Counted from the first letter of the stretch, positions 1 to 10,185 are shown. The stretch: 64,000 bases of DNA from Klebsiella aerogenes KCTC 2190 (GCF_000215745.1 NC_015663.1:3596001-3660000), one strand, 5' to 3'. A program made the numbers and translations. Notes: generated from the letters alone by a model not told the origin.

Positions 1-2450
1 TTGCTGGAGATATTCATATTCTCGATCCCATCGACCCGACTCTGCTTGAAGATGGTGAATCGCTGTTTTTACATATCATTGTTGCTGCAGTACTTCAGGA
101 TAAAAAAATTAAAGAGGCGCAAAGTAAAGACCTTGATAAATCGAGACTCTTTATCCAAAAACTTGAAAATTTAGCCAATGGCCTTGAATCCATTGACCTG
201 CAACACAGTCAGCGAGGGATGGATAAAATCCGTTCCCTCTATGGCAGCAAGCATCTGGCAAATTGCGTTGAAGCATTTTTAAAATCCACGCTAGATTTAA
301 TTGGGAGAAAATTATTAATACTGCCGATTGATGATGTGGACACTTCGCTTAACCGGGCGTTTGAAAATCTGGAAATATTGCGTCGTTATCTTACATCTCC
401 TTACGTATTGCCGATTGTGAGTGGCGATCGTCGCCTGTATGACGAAGTATGCTGGCGAGATTTTCATGGACGGTTGAATAAAGACTCATCTTATGAACGT
501 AAGAAGTCTTATGATATAGCCAAGGAATTGGCAATTGAGTACCAACGTAAAATATTACCACTGCCGCGTAGATTAAGTATGCCCGCCGTGAGTGATTATT
601 GGCAGCAAGACGGTATGGATGTTACCTTGGATAAAGACGGTATCCCGTTGCGCAACTTTATGGCTTGGCTGAAGATATTTATCACCGGCCCGGTGAACGG
701 TCTTGAGGGTAGCGATTTACCGCTACCGATCCCATCGATTCGTGCCCTAACGCAGTTTATAAATCACTGTGGTGATTTAATAATAGAACTTCCACCAGAG
801 CTTAAAAGTATGGATACTCCTCTTACTGTTCGCCGTTGGTGGCAGATGCCTGATGTTCCACGCCCAGTACTTGAAGCTTTTGCGTTGAAACACCGGGAGC
901 TCAGTAAAGAAGCTAAGCGTGAGTATGCTGATGCCTATAAAGTCTTCAATGAAAAATATCTAGCATGGAATTATCAACATTCTCCAGTAGGAATGAAAAA
1001 TAACGAAAACGGTAAATTAGTTGATGATATGTGTTGGATCAACAAGTTGCTGAGTTATTTTCAGTTCGAACCAAAAGCTGGAGCAGTCTATTTAACCCTT
1101 AAGGCTCAGCTAAATTGGGCTGAATGGAAAAATAGTAAGAATCGTAACAATTCGATATTTGATACCGTACTTTTCCAGCCCTTGCTTCAGGATCGCCCTG
1201 AATACGTCATTTTTAATGCAGGAGAAAGCTTGACCGATTGGGAGTCGCAATTATCTAAAAGCTTACCAGAAGGCTGGCTTTCGGTAATCAAGGGAAAAAT
1301 GACAATTTTGCCTTATCCTATTGCAGAAACAGGTATTAACTCGGGGTTGAGATGGAAGTATTGGGAGGACGTTGAGAGCAATAACGCTAGTGAAGAATTG
1401 AATGATAAGGCAATTTTTCTTATTAGTGCTTTAACACAAAGGAATTTTTATACAAATGCAAAGCAGTCGATTGTTCTTAATATTGGTCGAATTTTTGAAA
1501 TTATCATTGCCAGCTTGATCTCAGATCTGGATTTATCAGATCTGCAACGAATCTTACAACGCTCACCATTTTATTCTGCCAGCGCTCTTGCGCCAACTAA
1601 AAAATTAAAAATTAATGAGGCTGAGGGTGAAGATTCTGGAGGGAATGTGGATGATCTCGAAAAAGAAGAATCCTATGATCGTGAAGATAGATTAGAAAAT
1701 TCATTGGAGTGTTTGTATGAAGATATTAAACTATGGCGAAAAGAAAATAATGTTGATAGATTAAAAATATCGCCTTGGATGGTATATAAGGTTTTTAACA
1801 AAGTATACAGTCAGGTCGCAAGTAATGCTATTGACCAAAAGGGTATGCAGGATATTACTAAGGCAATTAATATTGTAGGTCGAGTATTTTATTCAACTTG
1901 GTCGGCATTTGGTAGTTTTGAAAAAGGCGAGTTGTTCGGGTTACCAGACGTGGTAGTAACGACTAATATTAACTCCTCAAAAAATTTCTATCAACATGCT
2001 AATTTCCGTACCAACCTCGGACCATTTACCCCTGAACAGAATCTACAGCAAGGACCGTCAAGTCGGAGTGCTATGAATCGACAAGCTTTTGGTCAGATGA
2101 GTAGAACAGTCAGTTATGTTCTGAGTTCACATCCTCTCAAAAGATGGATCGATGAAGTATTATTAGCAGATTTAAAACAGCCATCAAAAAATCAGGATGA
2201 TACGAGAAAAATAATAAATCAGAGAAAACTAACGAAAGCTCGGCGATTCATTATTGACAGATTAGGCATCGATGAGAATGAAAAGTTAACAAAAAAAATC
2301 ATTAAAGAGCGGCTAACGGCATTGTACAAACCTCTAAAAGAAGCCGATCAATTTATCAATTCTGTAATCAGTGAGTTCTCTAATAGCGATCCAGCAGTGA
2401 GAATTCTGTTAGAGGCATACAGTGAAATTAACCTAAGTGGTGACAAATAA
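1..2450 (+). CDS. rdrA: RADAR ATPase RdrA, 5' end cut by window
   Basis: The reading frame is open from base 3, so the N-terminus lies outside the window; a methionine codon at 219 is internal. About 815 residues are visible. A Walker B-like strand (LLILPIDDVD, bases 312-341) is followed by a sensor-like strand (LPIVSGDRR), as in AAA+/STAND-type NTPases; the Walker A loop must lie upstream. A long helical C-terminal part contains an acidic, probably disordered stretch near 1615-1710. The assignment rests on this ATPase being followed, with a 1-base overlap (TAATG), by a very large divergent adenosine deaminase, the defining pair of RADAR phage defence, where RdrA and RdrB form a giant assembly. 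AT-rich codon use unlike the core genes suggests transfer. Another deaminase-coupled ATPase is the alternative. Confidence 0.85.
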   Translation, partial: AGDIHILDPIDPTLLEDGESLFLHIIVAAVLQDKKIKEAQSKDLDKSRLFIQKLENLANGLESIDLQHSQRGMDKIRSLYGSKHLANCVEAFLKSTLDLIGRKLLILPIDDVDTSLNRAFENLEILRRYLTSPYVLPIVSGDRRLYDEVCWRDFHGRLNKDSSYERKKSYDIAKELAIEYQRKILPLPRRLSMPAVSDYWQQDGMDVTLDKDGIPLRNFMAWLKIFITGPVNGLEGSDLPLPIPSIRALTQFINHCGDLIIELPPELKSMDTPLTVRRWWQMPDVPRPVLEAFALKHRELSKEAKREYADAYKVFNEKYLAWNYQHSPVGMKNNENGKLVDDMCWINKLLSYFQFEPKAGAVYLTLKAQLNWAEWKNSKNRNNSIFDTVLFQPLLQDRPEYVIFNAGESLTDWESQLSKSLPEGWLSVIKGKMTILPYPIAETGINSGLRWKYWEDVESNNASEELNDKAIFLISALTQRNFYTNAKQSIVLNIGRIFEIIIASLISDLDLSDLQRILQRSPFYSASALAPTKKLKINEAEGEDSGGNVDDLEKEESYDREDRLENSLECLYEDIKLWRKENNVDRLKISPWMVYKVFNKVYSQVASNAIDQKGMQDITKAINIVGRVFYSTWSAFGSFEKGELFGLPDVVVTTNINSSKNFYQHANFRTNLGPFTPEQNLQQGPSSRSAMNRQAFGQMSRTVSYVLSSHPLKRWIDEVLLADLKQPSKNQDDTRKIINQRKLTKARRFIIDRLGIDENEKLTKKIIKERLTALYKPLKEADQFINSVISEFSNSDPAVRILLEAYSEINLSGDK

Positions 2451-5152
2451 TGTTAACCCGGTCGTTGAGTGAACATGCAACAGGGTGTTTCTTCACCGAC
2501 GAGCGCCTGTCAAAGCGCTTTTGGGCGATCCTGCTATCGCCGCCGGATGATTTTACGACGTGGTCGTCATTGCAGGAGGAGTGCTACCAACTGCTCGTTG
2601 AGAGTATTGATAACCGTTATCCGCGCACATATCGGTTGACCGACGTGCGCCAGCTAATGGGGAATATCTGTGATAATGGCTTGTTGACCAGCCCGGCACT
2701 GCCTTGGCTGGATGTCATTGCAGAACAACTGCTGCTACGTAATGGTGATTTGCTCTACTACCGCGAGAATAAGGTACAAGACTATGTGCGGATAGCGGCA
2801 GAACTGGACCCGGCTCTGCTTGTGGGCTGGCGTCTTGGCGACTGGCTACAACAAAGTCCTCCTCCGCGATTGTCAGACATCACCCGGGTGGTGATGGCGC
2901 AGAATCCGTTCTTCGCACCGCCTGCCAGCGCGGGCAAACCTTTTGCGGAGGGGCACGTCCATCTGGGCGGGGTGACGGCGGGAGATACCATCCTGGATGG
3001 TTATCTTTTTGAAGATCTTGAACTGCCAAAAAGCAACAATGCATCGCTGTGGGCACTTGAAGAGCGCGATAATTTAACGCCGCTGTTGGTTCGGGCAAAG
3101 TCACTGCTTTCCTTATTACTCTCCGATCGGTTTGAAACGGTTTTCAAGAAGTATGCAACCTTGAGTAACCCGATGACGAAAAGCCTGAATCTCCCGGACT
3201 GGAGAATCCTCGCTAAAAAGAACCGAGGAACAGAAAACATCAATCCCGGCTGGCTGTTAGGCCAGCTGGCGCATGCCTCTGACCGAAAGCATCCTTCACG
3301 CTGGCTGTGGCTTCAGCTTTATCTTTGCCACACTTACCAGCTGAAAGACGCCCATCCGCTTGAGCGCACGGCCATACTCTGCTTTTGGCTTACGGTTAAT
3401 GCGCTTCGACGTCGCATTATTATGGACGGGCAGGGGCTTACGCGTTTTACCGAACGCTATTTCGGTGGTGCGCTGCGCGCGGGCAAGAAAACTGACAGCA
3501 GCAATATGCGTTATCTGTTTGCTGGCAAAGACGATATGGCCGAAGTGAAGGCATCCCCGACTGCTTTTGGCCATGAAATGGTGGCAGGTTTTTCCTCGTC
3601 GCTGCTCAAGACCCTTGGTGTACCGCTCGTTTCTCCACCGTATGTTTTTGGTGAACATGAGATTAAGCCAGACGAACGCGCGCTGCGCTACATTGAAGTG
3701 CTTGAGCGCTGGCAGTTTTGTGGGCATTTTTCACGCTCTAAAACGGCAGGCCGCGGTAAGCGACCAAAGGCTGATTTGCAGGCCAACTGGAAGGAGGCAG
3801 AGCGATTGCTGCAGAAGCTTTACAGCCACAATGGCTGGAATCATCCGATATTTTTAGGAGGGAAACGCAACCCGCACTTTCATTTTCAGCCGTCGAACTG
3901 GTTTCGGGGTCTGGATATTGCAGGGGATGAAAATGCCCTGAAAATTGCAGGTTTTGCACCGATGCTACGATGGCTGCGCAGCGGGCTTTATCCGGTGCCC
4001 GATGGGCTTCGCGCCAGTACGGGCTTTCATTTCAGCATCCATGCCGGGGAGGATTATGCGCATCCAGCGTCGGGGTTGCGTCATATCGATGAAACGGTGC
4101 GCTTTTGTGAGATGCGAGAGGGGGACCGATTGGGCCATGCGCTCGCGTTGGGAATTGAACCTGCGCTCTGGGCGAAGCGGCATGGAGAGATGATACTTCC
4201 GCTGGATGAGCATTTAGATAATCTTGTCTGGCAATGGCATTATGCCACGGTTTTGTCGGGTTCATTGCCACTTGCACAGGCGGTATTACCGCTGCTTGAG
4301 CGGCGCATTGCACGTTTTGTCGCGCGTTGTGATTGGTGCAAGGAGAGACTACCTCAAATAGATTGTAGCGTGGCGGATAAACGAGCTAACGGTGATGAAC
4401 CATCTCTAAAAAATATCACGCCTGATACACTCTACCGGGCTTGGCTTCTGCGGCGTAATTGCTCGTATCGTCTCCGACAACTCCATGGTGGGGCGCCGTT
4501 AACCTCGCAGGAGAAATGCGCACTACCAGACTGGTCAACGTTAAGTGATAAAGACAATGTGGCGGCGCAGCTTTATCAGCAACGACACTCCAGACTGCTT
4601 GACGATCTCCCTCCACAACTGGTGGTTGTGCGGGTCGCGGATGAATGGAGTACACAGGAGTTGATTGGATTGGGAACCCCCGAAAAACTGCGTCAGCAGG
4701 TAAGCGGTGGTCAGGATATCCTCCAGGATATTGATACGCCAGTAGAGCTGGAATTTGTGTATGCGTTGCAGGATTATTTGCTCGATCGTTACGATCGCAA
4801 AGGGTTAATTATCGAAACCAACCCGACGTCAAACGTCTATATCGCTCGGTTAAAAAAACATGTAGAACATCCAATTTTTCGCTGGAATCCACCGGATGAA
4901 GAACTCTTAAAACCAGGCGCTGAATTTAATCGCCATGGTTTACGTAGAGGGCCTGTAAGGGTTCTGGTCAATACTGACGATCCCGGGATTATGCCAACGA
5001 CATTACGGACAGAATTTTTACTGTTGCGAGAGGCTGCTATTGAACGCGGCATAAGCCGAACGATGGCTGAATATTGGCTGGAAAGGCTGCGTCTGTACGG
5101 TTTAGAGCAGTTTCAGCGTAATCATTTAAATGTATTTGAAGTTATTGAATAG
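2450..5152 (+). CDS. rdrB: RADAR adenosine deaminase RdrB
   Basis: The 900-residue protein has metal-dependent adenosine deaminase motifs in the right order but widely spaced: HVHLGG (His169, His171), HAGED (531-535), the DRLGH element (His563) and NTDDPG (841-846). Ordinary adenosine deaminases have about 330-360 residues, so this one carries large insertions and an N-terminal extension of about 160 residues, as known for RdrB. RdrB deaminates adenine nucleotides or RNA adenosines to inosine during phage infection. All expected metal-binding and catalytic residues are present, so an active enzyme is inferred. A CxxC pair (627-630) lies in the segment between the DRLGH and NTDDPG motifs. Translation is coupled to rdrA through TAATG, and the accessory gene starts 11 bases downstream. 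Confidence 0.9.
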   Translation: MLTRSLSEHATGCFFTDERLSKRFWAILLSPPDDFTTWSSLQEECYQLLVESIDNRYPRTYRLTDVRQLMGNICDNGLLTSPALPWLDVIAEQLLLRNGDLLYYRENKVQDYVRIAAELDPALLVGWRLGDWLQQSPPPRLSDITRVVMAQNPFFAPPASAGKPFAEGHVHLGGVTAGDTILDGYLFEDLELPKSNNASLWALEERDNLTPLLVRAKSLLSLLLSDRFETVFKKYATLSNPMTKSLNLPDWRILAKKNRGTENINPGWLLGQLAHASDRKHPSRWLWLQLYLCHTYQLKDAHPLERTAILCFWLTVNALRRRIIMDGQGLTRFTERYFGGALRAGKKTDSSNMRYLFAGKDDMAEVKASPTAFGHEMVAGFSSSLLKTLGVPLVSPPYVFGEHEIKPDERALRYIEVLERWQFCGHFSRSKTAGRGKRPKADLQANWKEAERLLQKLYSHNGWNHPIFLGGKRNPHFHFQPSNWFRGLDIAGDENALKIAGFAPMLRWLRSGLYPVPDGLRASTGFHFSIHAGEDYAHPASGLRHIDETVRFCEMREGDRLGHALALGIEPALWAKRHGEMILPLDEHLDNLVWQWHYATVLSGSLPLAQAVLPLLERRIARFVARCDWCKERLPQIDCSVADKRANGDEPSLKNITPDTLYRAWLLRRNCSYRLRQLHGGAPLTSQEKCALPDWSTLSDKDNVAAQLYQQRHSRLLDDLPPQLVVVRVADEWSTQELIGLGTPEKLRQQVSGGQDILQDIDTPVELEFVYALQDYLLDRYDRKGLIIETNPTSNVYIARLKKHVEHPIFRWNPPDEELLKPGAEFNRHGLRRGPVRVLVNTDDPGIMPTTLRTEFLLLREAAIERGISRTMAEYWLERLRLYGLEQFQRNHLNVFEVIE

Positions 5153-5163
5153 AGGATTTTATC

Positions 5164-5901
5164 GTGAGTGGTTCATTGCCTTACCTGCAATATTCGGATA
5201 CTGATGGGTTACAACCTAGGCTCAGAGAAGAGTTGAAAAATTTACGGAAAAAAGAGTATTTAACGTACTGGTCTCGCTTTCTGATACGTAGAATTTCACT
5301 TTATGCTTTTCCGTTCCTCATGTTCTTCACTTTTTTCTTTTGTTTGAGTTTGACGAAGACAGTTGGGGTAGAGAAAGTGAATAATATGCTTGGAACCTTG
5401 AGCATATCCTTCGGTGGTTGTCTGCTAATTGGGCTTATTATTTCTTTTGTCGTGTTACTCTTGCAGTGGTGGTGCTTTAACAGTAAATACAGTCCGCAGG
5501 ATACTAATGGAGTTGTTGGGTCTCGTAAGTTAATTTATAAATTATTTGCTCATTTTATATTTATCATTTCATGCGTGCTTTTATTTGTGTTTATTTATTG
5601 CACCAATAATAATGTATTTTATGGTTTTATCGTGTTTCTTGTTTTGACATTATTACCATTGCTAATTGACCGTACATTGGGGGTAACACGTCAAAATGAA
5701 CGTCTCAAAATTTATGTCAGAAGGTTAGAGCGCCTCGATGAATTAAATATTTTACGTGAGAAAATGAACATTAGATTCGAAGAATCTCATTTTAGCGAAT
5801 ATATTAAGCTTGTTGATGAAGCCGATCACAGTAAAAACCTGGATACGGTTAGCGATACATCCTATTTTATGACCTTGATTGAAAATAAGTTAAAAGCGTA
5901 A
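5164..5901 (+). CDS. Putative RADAR accessory membrane protein
   Basis: This 245-residue protein starts at GTG, with GAGGA seven bases upstream, and follows rdrB by 11 bases, so it belongs to the same operon. A basic, polar N-terminus (to about residue 43) precedes four hydrophobic helices at roughly 45-64, 80-103, 127-146 and 151-168. A charged, probably helical cytosolic tail of about 75 residues follows. RADAR operons are known to carry optional membrane partners, RdrC (Csx27-like) or RdrD (SLATT domain). Four helices do not fit a plain two-helix SLATT protein, and no signature decides between the two. A membrane-acting accessory or effector role is inferred from position only. Base composition is the most AT-rich in the window. 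Confidence 0.75.
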   Translation: MSGSLPYLQYSDTDGLQPRLREELKNLRKKEYLTYWSRFLIRRISLYAFPFLMFFTFFFCLSLTKTVGVEKVNNMLGTLSISFGGCLLIGLIISFVVLLLQWWCFNSKYSPQDTNGVVGSRKLIYKLFAHFIFIISCVLLFVFIYCTNNNVFYGFIVFLVLTLLPLLIDRTLGVTRQNERLKIYVRRLERLDELNILREKMNIRFEESHFSEYIKLVDEADHSKNLDTVSDTSYFMTLIENKLKA

Positions 5902-5923
5902 CCGTTTTAAATTTATTCTATAA

Positions 5924-5951
5924 AAAAATCCACGCAACTGCGTGGATTTTT
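5924..5951. terminator. Bidirectional terminator between RADAR operon and ychF
   Basis: A GC-containing stem (TCCACGC/GCGTGGA, four-base loop) is flanked by A's on the left and T's on the right. It can stop transcription from the RADAR genes on the plus strand and from ychF on the minus strand. It marks the apparent right border of the acquired segment. Confidence 0.85.
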
Positions 5952-5987
5952 GTCAGACCCTCAGGGCAATGCCGTCCTAAAGCAGGG

Positions 5988-7079
5988 CTATACGTTGAAC
6001 AAGAAGTTCATCACGTCGCCATCTTTAACGATGTAATCTTTCCCTTCCGCACGCATTTTACCGGCTTCTTTCGCGCCTTGTTCACCTTTATAAGCAATGA
6101 AATCTTCATAGGCGATGGTCTGGGCGCGGATAAAGCCTTTTTCGAAGTCGGTGTGGATTTTACCGGCAGCCTGTGGCGCGGTCGCGCCAACCGGAATAGT
6201 CCATGCGCGAACTTCTTTGACGCCAGCGGTGAAGTAAGTCTGCAGGTTCAGCAGAGCGTAGCCTGCGCGGATCACGCGGTTCAGGCCCGGCTCTTCAAGG
6301 CCCAGCTCGGCCATGAACTCGTCACGCTCTTCGTCGTCCAGCTCGGCAATGTCGGATTCAACGGCGGCGCAAACCGGAACCACCACGGAACCTTCTTGCT
6401 CAGCGATAGCGCGAACCTGGTCGAGATACGGGTTGTTTTCAAAACCGTCTTCGTTAACGTTGGCGATGTACATGGTCGGCTTCAGGGTCAGGAAGCTCAG
6501 ATAGCGGATCGCTTCTTTCTCTTCTTTGCTCAGATCCAGCGCGCGCAGCATGCCTGCTTTTTCCAGCTGCGGCAGGCATTTTTCCAGCGCGGCCAGTTCA
6601 ACCTTAGCGTCTTTATCGCCGCCTTTGGCCTTCTTGGACACGCGGTGAATGGCGCGTTCGCAGGTGTCGAGGTCGGACAGCGCCAGCTCGGTGTTGATAA
6701 CGTCAATATCTTCCGCCGGATCGACTTTACCCGCGACGTGGATAATGTTGTCATTTTCAAAGCAACGCACTACGTGGCCGATGGCTTCGGTTTCACGAAT
6801 ATTGGTCAGGAACTGGTTACCCAGACCTTCGCCTTTGGACGCGCCTTTAACAAGACCGGCAATATCAACGAATTCCATGGTCGTCGGTAGGATACGCTGC
6901 GGCTTGACGATCTCAGCCAGTTTGTCCAGACGCGGATCGGGCATCGGTACGACACCGGTGTTCGGCTCAATGGTACAGAACGGGAAGTTGGCCGCTTCAA
7001 TACCTGCTTTGGTGAGCGCATTGAACAGGGTGGATTTGCCGACGTTGGGCAAACCGACGATACCGCATTTGAATCCCAT
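5988..7079 (-). CDS. ychF: Ribosome-binding ATPase YchF (OLA1 family)
   Basis: A 363-residue Obg-related P-loop protein close to E. coli YchF. The P-loop GLPNVGKST is at residues 9-17 and the switch region [14 protein letters not shown] follows near residue 72. The base-recognition motif is NVNED rather than NKxD, which in this family shifts preference from GTP to ATP. The C-terminal TGS-like region ends the protein. YchF binds ribosomes and influences oxidative stress responses. It lies downstream of pth with a 117-base gap, the usual pth-ychF order. Confidence 0.97.
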   Translation of the reverse strand: MGFKCGIVGLPNVGKSTLFNALTKAGIEAANFPFCTIEPNTGVVPMPDPRLDKLAEIVKPQRILPTTMEFVDIAGLVKGASKGEGLGNQFLTNIRETEAIGHVVRCFENDNIIHVAGKVDPAEDIDVINTELALSDLDTCERAIHRVSKKAKGGDKDAKVELAALEKCLPQLEKAGMLRALDLSKEEKEAIRYLSFLTLKPTMYIANVNEDGFENNPYLDQVRAIAEQEGSVVVPVCAAVESDIAELDDEERDEFMAELGLEEPGLNRVIRAGYALLNLQTYFTAGVKEVRAWTIPVGATAPQAAGKIHTDFEKGFIRAQTIAYEDFIAYKGEQGAKEAGKMRAEGKDYIVKDGDVMNFLFNV

Positions 7080-7196
7080 GATTTAAATCACCTTAATCTT
7101 TGGATAATCAGTCTGTTATGAATAACAGACTGTAGAAAAGTAAATAGCTTCGCCTATTATACACGGTGTGCGGCAAAAATTCCGCACGTCGGACGC

Positions 7197-7781
7197 TTAT
7201 TGCGCTTTAAAGGCGTGTAAACGGTTGGTAGCTTTGGTTAAACCGTCTTTCAGCCACACCTCTGTACAGCGCGCCGCTTCATCAACCGCTTCGTCAATTA
7301 GCTTCTGTTCGCTGGCCGGTGGTTTACCCAGCACAAAGCCGACAACTTTATTTTTATCGCCCGGATGGCCAATTCCGACGCGTAAGCGGTGAAAGTTTGG
7401 GTTATTACCCAGCTTGCTGATAATGTCCTTCAGGCCATTATGACCGCCGTGCCCGCCGCCAAGTTTGAATTTAGCGACGCCGGGGGGTAAATCGAGCTCG
7501 TCGTGGGCGACCAGAATTTCATCCGGATTAATACGGTAAAAGGTAGCCATCGCGGCCACGGCTTTGCCGCTGAGATTCATAAAGGTGGTCGGCACCAGCA
7601 GACGCACGTCTTCCCCCGCCAGGTTCAGGCGCGAGGTATAGCCGAAGAATTTGCTCTCTTCTCGCAGCGGCGCGCGGTGGCGCTCCGCCAGTAAATCTAC
7701 GTACCAGGCGCCAGCGTTATGGCGCGTTGCCGCGTATTCCGCTCCGGGGTTAGCCAGGCCGACAATCAGTTTTATCGTCAC
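7197..7781 (-). CDS. pth: Peptidyl-tRNA hydrolase
   Basis: Pth cleaves the ester bond of peptidyl-tRNA released from stalled ribosomes and recycles tRNA; it is essential in E. coli. The 194 residues match the E. coli length. The N-terminal GLANPG motif and the catalytic histidine (His21 counting Met, in ATRHNAG) are present, as are the FMNLSGKAV and [13 protein letters not shown] substrate-binding stretches. It is transcribed toward ychF and away from ychH. Confidence 0.98.
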   Translation of the reverse strand: MTIKLIVGLANPGAEYAATRHNAGAWYVDLLAERHRAPLREESKFFGYTSRLNLAGEDVRLLVPTTFMNLSGKAVAAMATFYRINPDEILVAHDELDLPPGVAKFKLGGGHGGHNGLKDIISKLGNNPNFHRLRVGIGHPGDKNKVVGFVLGKPPASEQKLIDEAVDEAARCTEVWLKDGLTKATNRLHAFKAQ

Positions 7782-8051
7782 TTTTTATTCCTGCATAGGC
7801 GTACTTTGCCGCGTAGTGTACTGCCTGCGTCGGCGCTTGACAAAATTCTGCCAGCGAAACGCTACCGTTGCTGATAATTTCCACTTTGAACCATTAGAAT
7901 TTGATGTTGTTCAGTGGCTTATTTGTAAACTTTTGTTGATCAGATGTTCCCGAATGTGATCACTCACGCAATCACTCATATCCCTATTGTCTATACTTAA
8001 CCTATAAATTTTGGGGATATTCCCATGTAGCCCAAGGTCCGGAGGTGACAT

Positions 8052-8327
8052 ATGAAACGCAGAAACGCTTCGTTACTCGGTAACATACTGATGGGTTTAG
8101 GGTTGGTTGTGATGGTGGTCGGCGTTGGTTACTCTATTTTAAACCAGCTTCCACAATTTAACCTGCCGCAATTCTTTGCTCATGGCGCGGTGTTGAGTAT
8201 TTTCGTCGGCGCCGTTTTGTGGCTGGCGGGCGCTCGCGTTGGTGGTCATGAAAGAGTCTCCGACCGCTATTGGTGGGTACGCCACTACGATAAACGCTGC
8301 CGTCGCGACCAGCATCGTCACAGCTAA
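8052..8327 (+). CDS. ychH: Stress-induced inner-membrane protein YchH
   Basis: A 91-residue protein of the YchH family with two hydrophobic helices (about 8-33 and 41-65) and a basic, His/Arg-rich C-terminus. In E. coli the gene responds to oxidative and other stress and affects biofilm; its molecular role is not established. A strong ribosome site (GGAGGTGA) precedes the ATG. It is divergent from pth, with 270 bases between them, and convergent with dauA. Confidence 0.93.
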   Translation: MKRRNASLLGNILMGLGLVVMVVGVGYSILNQLPQFNLPQFFAHGAVLSIFVGAVLWLAGARVGGHERVSDRYWWVRHYDKRCRRDQHRHS

Positions 8328-8335
8328 CTGAATTC

Positions 8336-8371
8336 AGCTCGCCGGATATGTTTTCCGGCGAGCTCTCTTTT
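8336..8371. terminator. Terminator between ychH and dauA
   Basis: A 10-bp perfect stem (AGCTCGCCGG at 8336-8345 with CCGGCGAGCT at 8355-8364) is followed by a T-rich run on the plus strand. It serves ychH; the stem may also affect dauA, whose stop codon lies within the T-rich end. Confidence 0.75.
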
Positions 8372-10061
8372 ATTGCGCTAATTCAATGTCCGCCAGCGCC
8401 GCGGTACGGTCAGGGTAGAAGCTCAGGCGTCCCGGAATCGGCTGGACCCCTGCGCGCGCCAAAGTACGCAGCGGCTGGAACTCAAGGTTAGACACCCGCA
8501 GCTCGCAGCCTTCCGGCAGGCGCTTCACAAAGCGCAAGAAAGCGTCAAGACCGCCGGCGTCCAGCACCGGCACCGCATCCCACTTCAGCACCACCACGCG
8601 CTTGCCTGCAATCCGGCTTTCCAAATCGGTGAACAATCCTTCCGCCGCGGCGAAGAACAGCGGGCCGATCACCCGTAGCACCAGTACATCGTCCGGCACT
8701 TCAACGTTGACCGGCGCCAGTCGCGTCATGCGCGCGATGCGGCGCATAAACAGCAGCGAAGCCAGCACGATACCGACGCTAATGGCGATGACCATATCGA
8801 ACAGCACGGTCAGCGACATGCACATCAACAGCACAACGATGTCGTCTTTTGGCCCGTGGCGTAGCAGGTTAATCACCTTATGCGCCTCGCTCATGTTCCA
8901 CGCTACCATCAGCAGCAGGGCAGCCATGGCCGACAGCGGCAGCCACGAGAGCAGCGGGGCGAGGATTAGCAGCGCGAGAATCACCAGCAGGGCATGGATC
9001 ACCGCGGAAATCGGCGAGGTCGCGCCGGCGCGCACGTTAGCCGCGGAGCGAGCAATCGCCGCGGTGGCGGTAATGCCGCCAAAGAATGGCGCGATGATAT
9101 TGCCCAGGCCCTGGCCGACCAGCTCGCTATTCGCTTTGTGTTTGGTGCCGGTCATACCATCGAGCACCACCGCGCAGAGCAGTGATTCAATGGCGCCCAG
9201 CATCGCCATAGAGAAGGCGGCAGGCAGCAGCGCGCGAAGCGACGACCAGCTCAGGGTGAACTCCGAGCCCGGCATATCCCACGGCAACACCAGCTGCGGC
9301 AGCAATTGCGGGATACCGTTGCCCTGGCTGCCATCGGCGAGGATATAGTGGAACTGCGAGCCGATGGTCGCCACATGTCCGCCGAGCAAATTAACGATGC
9401 CCATCACCGCACAGCCCGCCAGCAGCGCCGGCAGGTGCCCCGGCAGGCGGATGCCCAAACGCGGCCAGAAAATCAGAATACCCAGCGTCACGATACCGAT
9501 GGCGGCATCGCCAACGTTAATTGTCGGCAGCGCCATCACCAGCGCGCCGACTTTCTGCAGATAGTGCTCTGGGACATGCGCCATCTGCAGACCAAGGAAG
9601 TCTTTAATTTGCATGGTACCGATGGTGATGCCGATACCGGAGGTAAAGCCAAGAGTGACTGAAAGCGGGATATATTCAATCAGACGGCCAAAGCGGGCGA
9701 GGCCGAAAAGGATTAAGAAGATACCCGACATTAGCGTCGCCACCAGCAAGCCGGCCAGGCCAAACTGTTGTGACACCGGATAGAGAATCACCACGAAGGC
9801 CGCGGTGGGGCCGGAAACGCTAAAGCGCGAACCGCCGGTCAGGGCGATGACGATTCCCGCCACCGCCGAGGTGTAGAGTCCATATTGAGGCGCTACGCCG
9901 CTGCCAATTGCTAACGCCATCGCCAGCGGGATAGCGATGATCCCGACGGTTATCCCGGCGATGAGATCGCGGGTAAAGCGCGATGCGGTGTACTTTTCTT
10001 TCCAGCAAGCGTCGATGAGGGCGCGGAAAGGCATCACATGTGAGGAAAATAATCTATTCAC
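8370..10061 (-). CDS. dauA: C4-dicarboxylate transporter DauA (SLC26/SulP)
   Basis: A 563-residue SulP/SLC26 anion transporter closely similar to E. coli DauA (YchM), which imports succinate and other C4-dicarboxylates aerobically and at acidic pH. The SulP signature region ([18 protein letters not shown]) is near residues 60-80. About 430 residues of membrane helices are followed by a cytosolic STAS domain (about 450-550), which in E. coli contacts acyl carrier protein. It is encoded opposite to ychH and downstream of prs. Confidence 0.96.
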   Translation of the reverse strand: MNRLFSSHVMPFRALIDACWKEKYTASRFTRDLIAGITVGIIAIPLAMALAIGSGVAPQYGLYTSAVAGIVIALTGGSRFSVSGPTAAFVVILYPVSQQFGLAGLLVATLMSGIFLILFGLARFGRLIEYIPLSVTLGFTSGIGITIGTMQIKDFLGLQMAHVPEHYLQKVGALVMALPTINVGDAAIGIVTLGILIFWPRLGIRLPGHLPALLAGCAVMGIVNLLGGHVATIGSQFHYILADGSQGNGIPQLLPQLVLPWDMPGSEFTLSWSSLRALLPAAFSMAMLGAIESLLCAVVLDGMTGTKHKANSELVGQGLGNIIAPFFGGITATAAIARSAANVRAGATSPISAVIHALLVILALLILAPLLSWLPLSAMAALLLMVAWNMSEAHKVINLLRHGPKDDIVVLLMCMSLTVLFDMVIAISVGIVLASLLFMRRIARMTRLAPVNVEVPDDVLVLRVIGPLFFAAAEGLFTDLESRIAGKRVVVLKWDAVPVLDAGGLDAFLRFVKRLPEGCELRVSNLEFQPLRTLARAGVQPIPGRLSFYPDRTAALADIELAQ

Positions 10062-10146
10062 AATAATGTTTCATCCATGAGCGCATCATCTGTCAACTGA
10101 ATGGCAGGTGAAGGAGGCATTAGTCATACAAATATGAACCAGAGAC

Positions 10147-10172
10147 AAAAAAACCCGCCGCAGCGGGTTTTT
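10147..10172 (-). terminator. Terminator of prs
   Basis: A stem AACCCGC/GCGGGTT with a four-base loop is flanked by A's and T's, about 15 bases beyond the prs stop codon. Flanking tracts on both sides make it potentially bidirectional. Confidence 0.85.
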
Positions 10173-10185
10173 CGGCTGGGCTCGA

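Noticed and set aside
6078..6890. Plus-strand frame of 270 codons opposite ychF
   Set aside because: It is complementary to the clear ychF gene and has no independent support.
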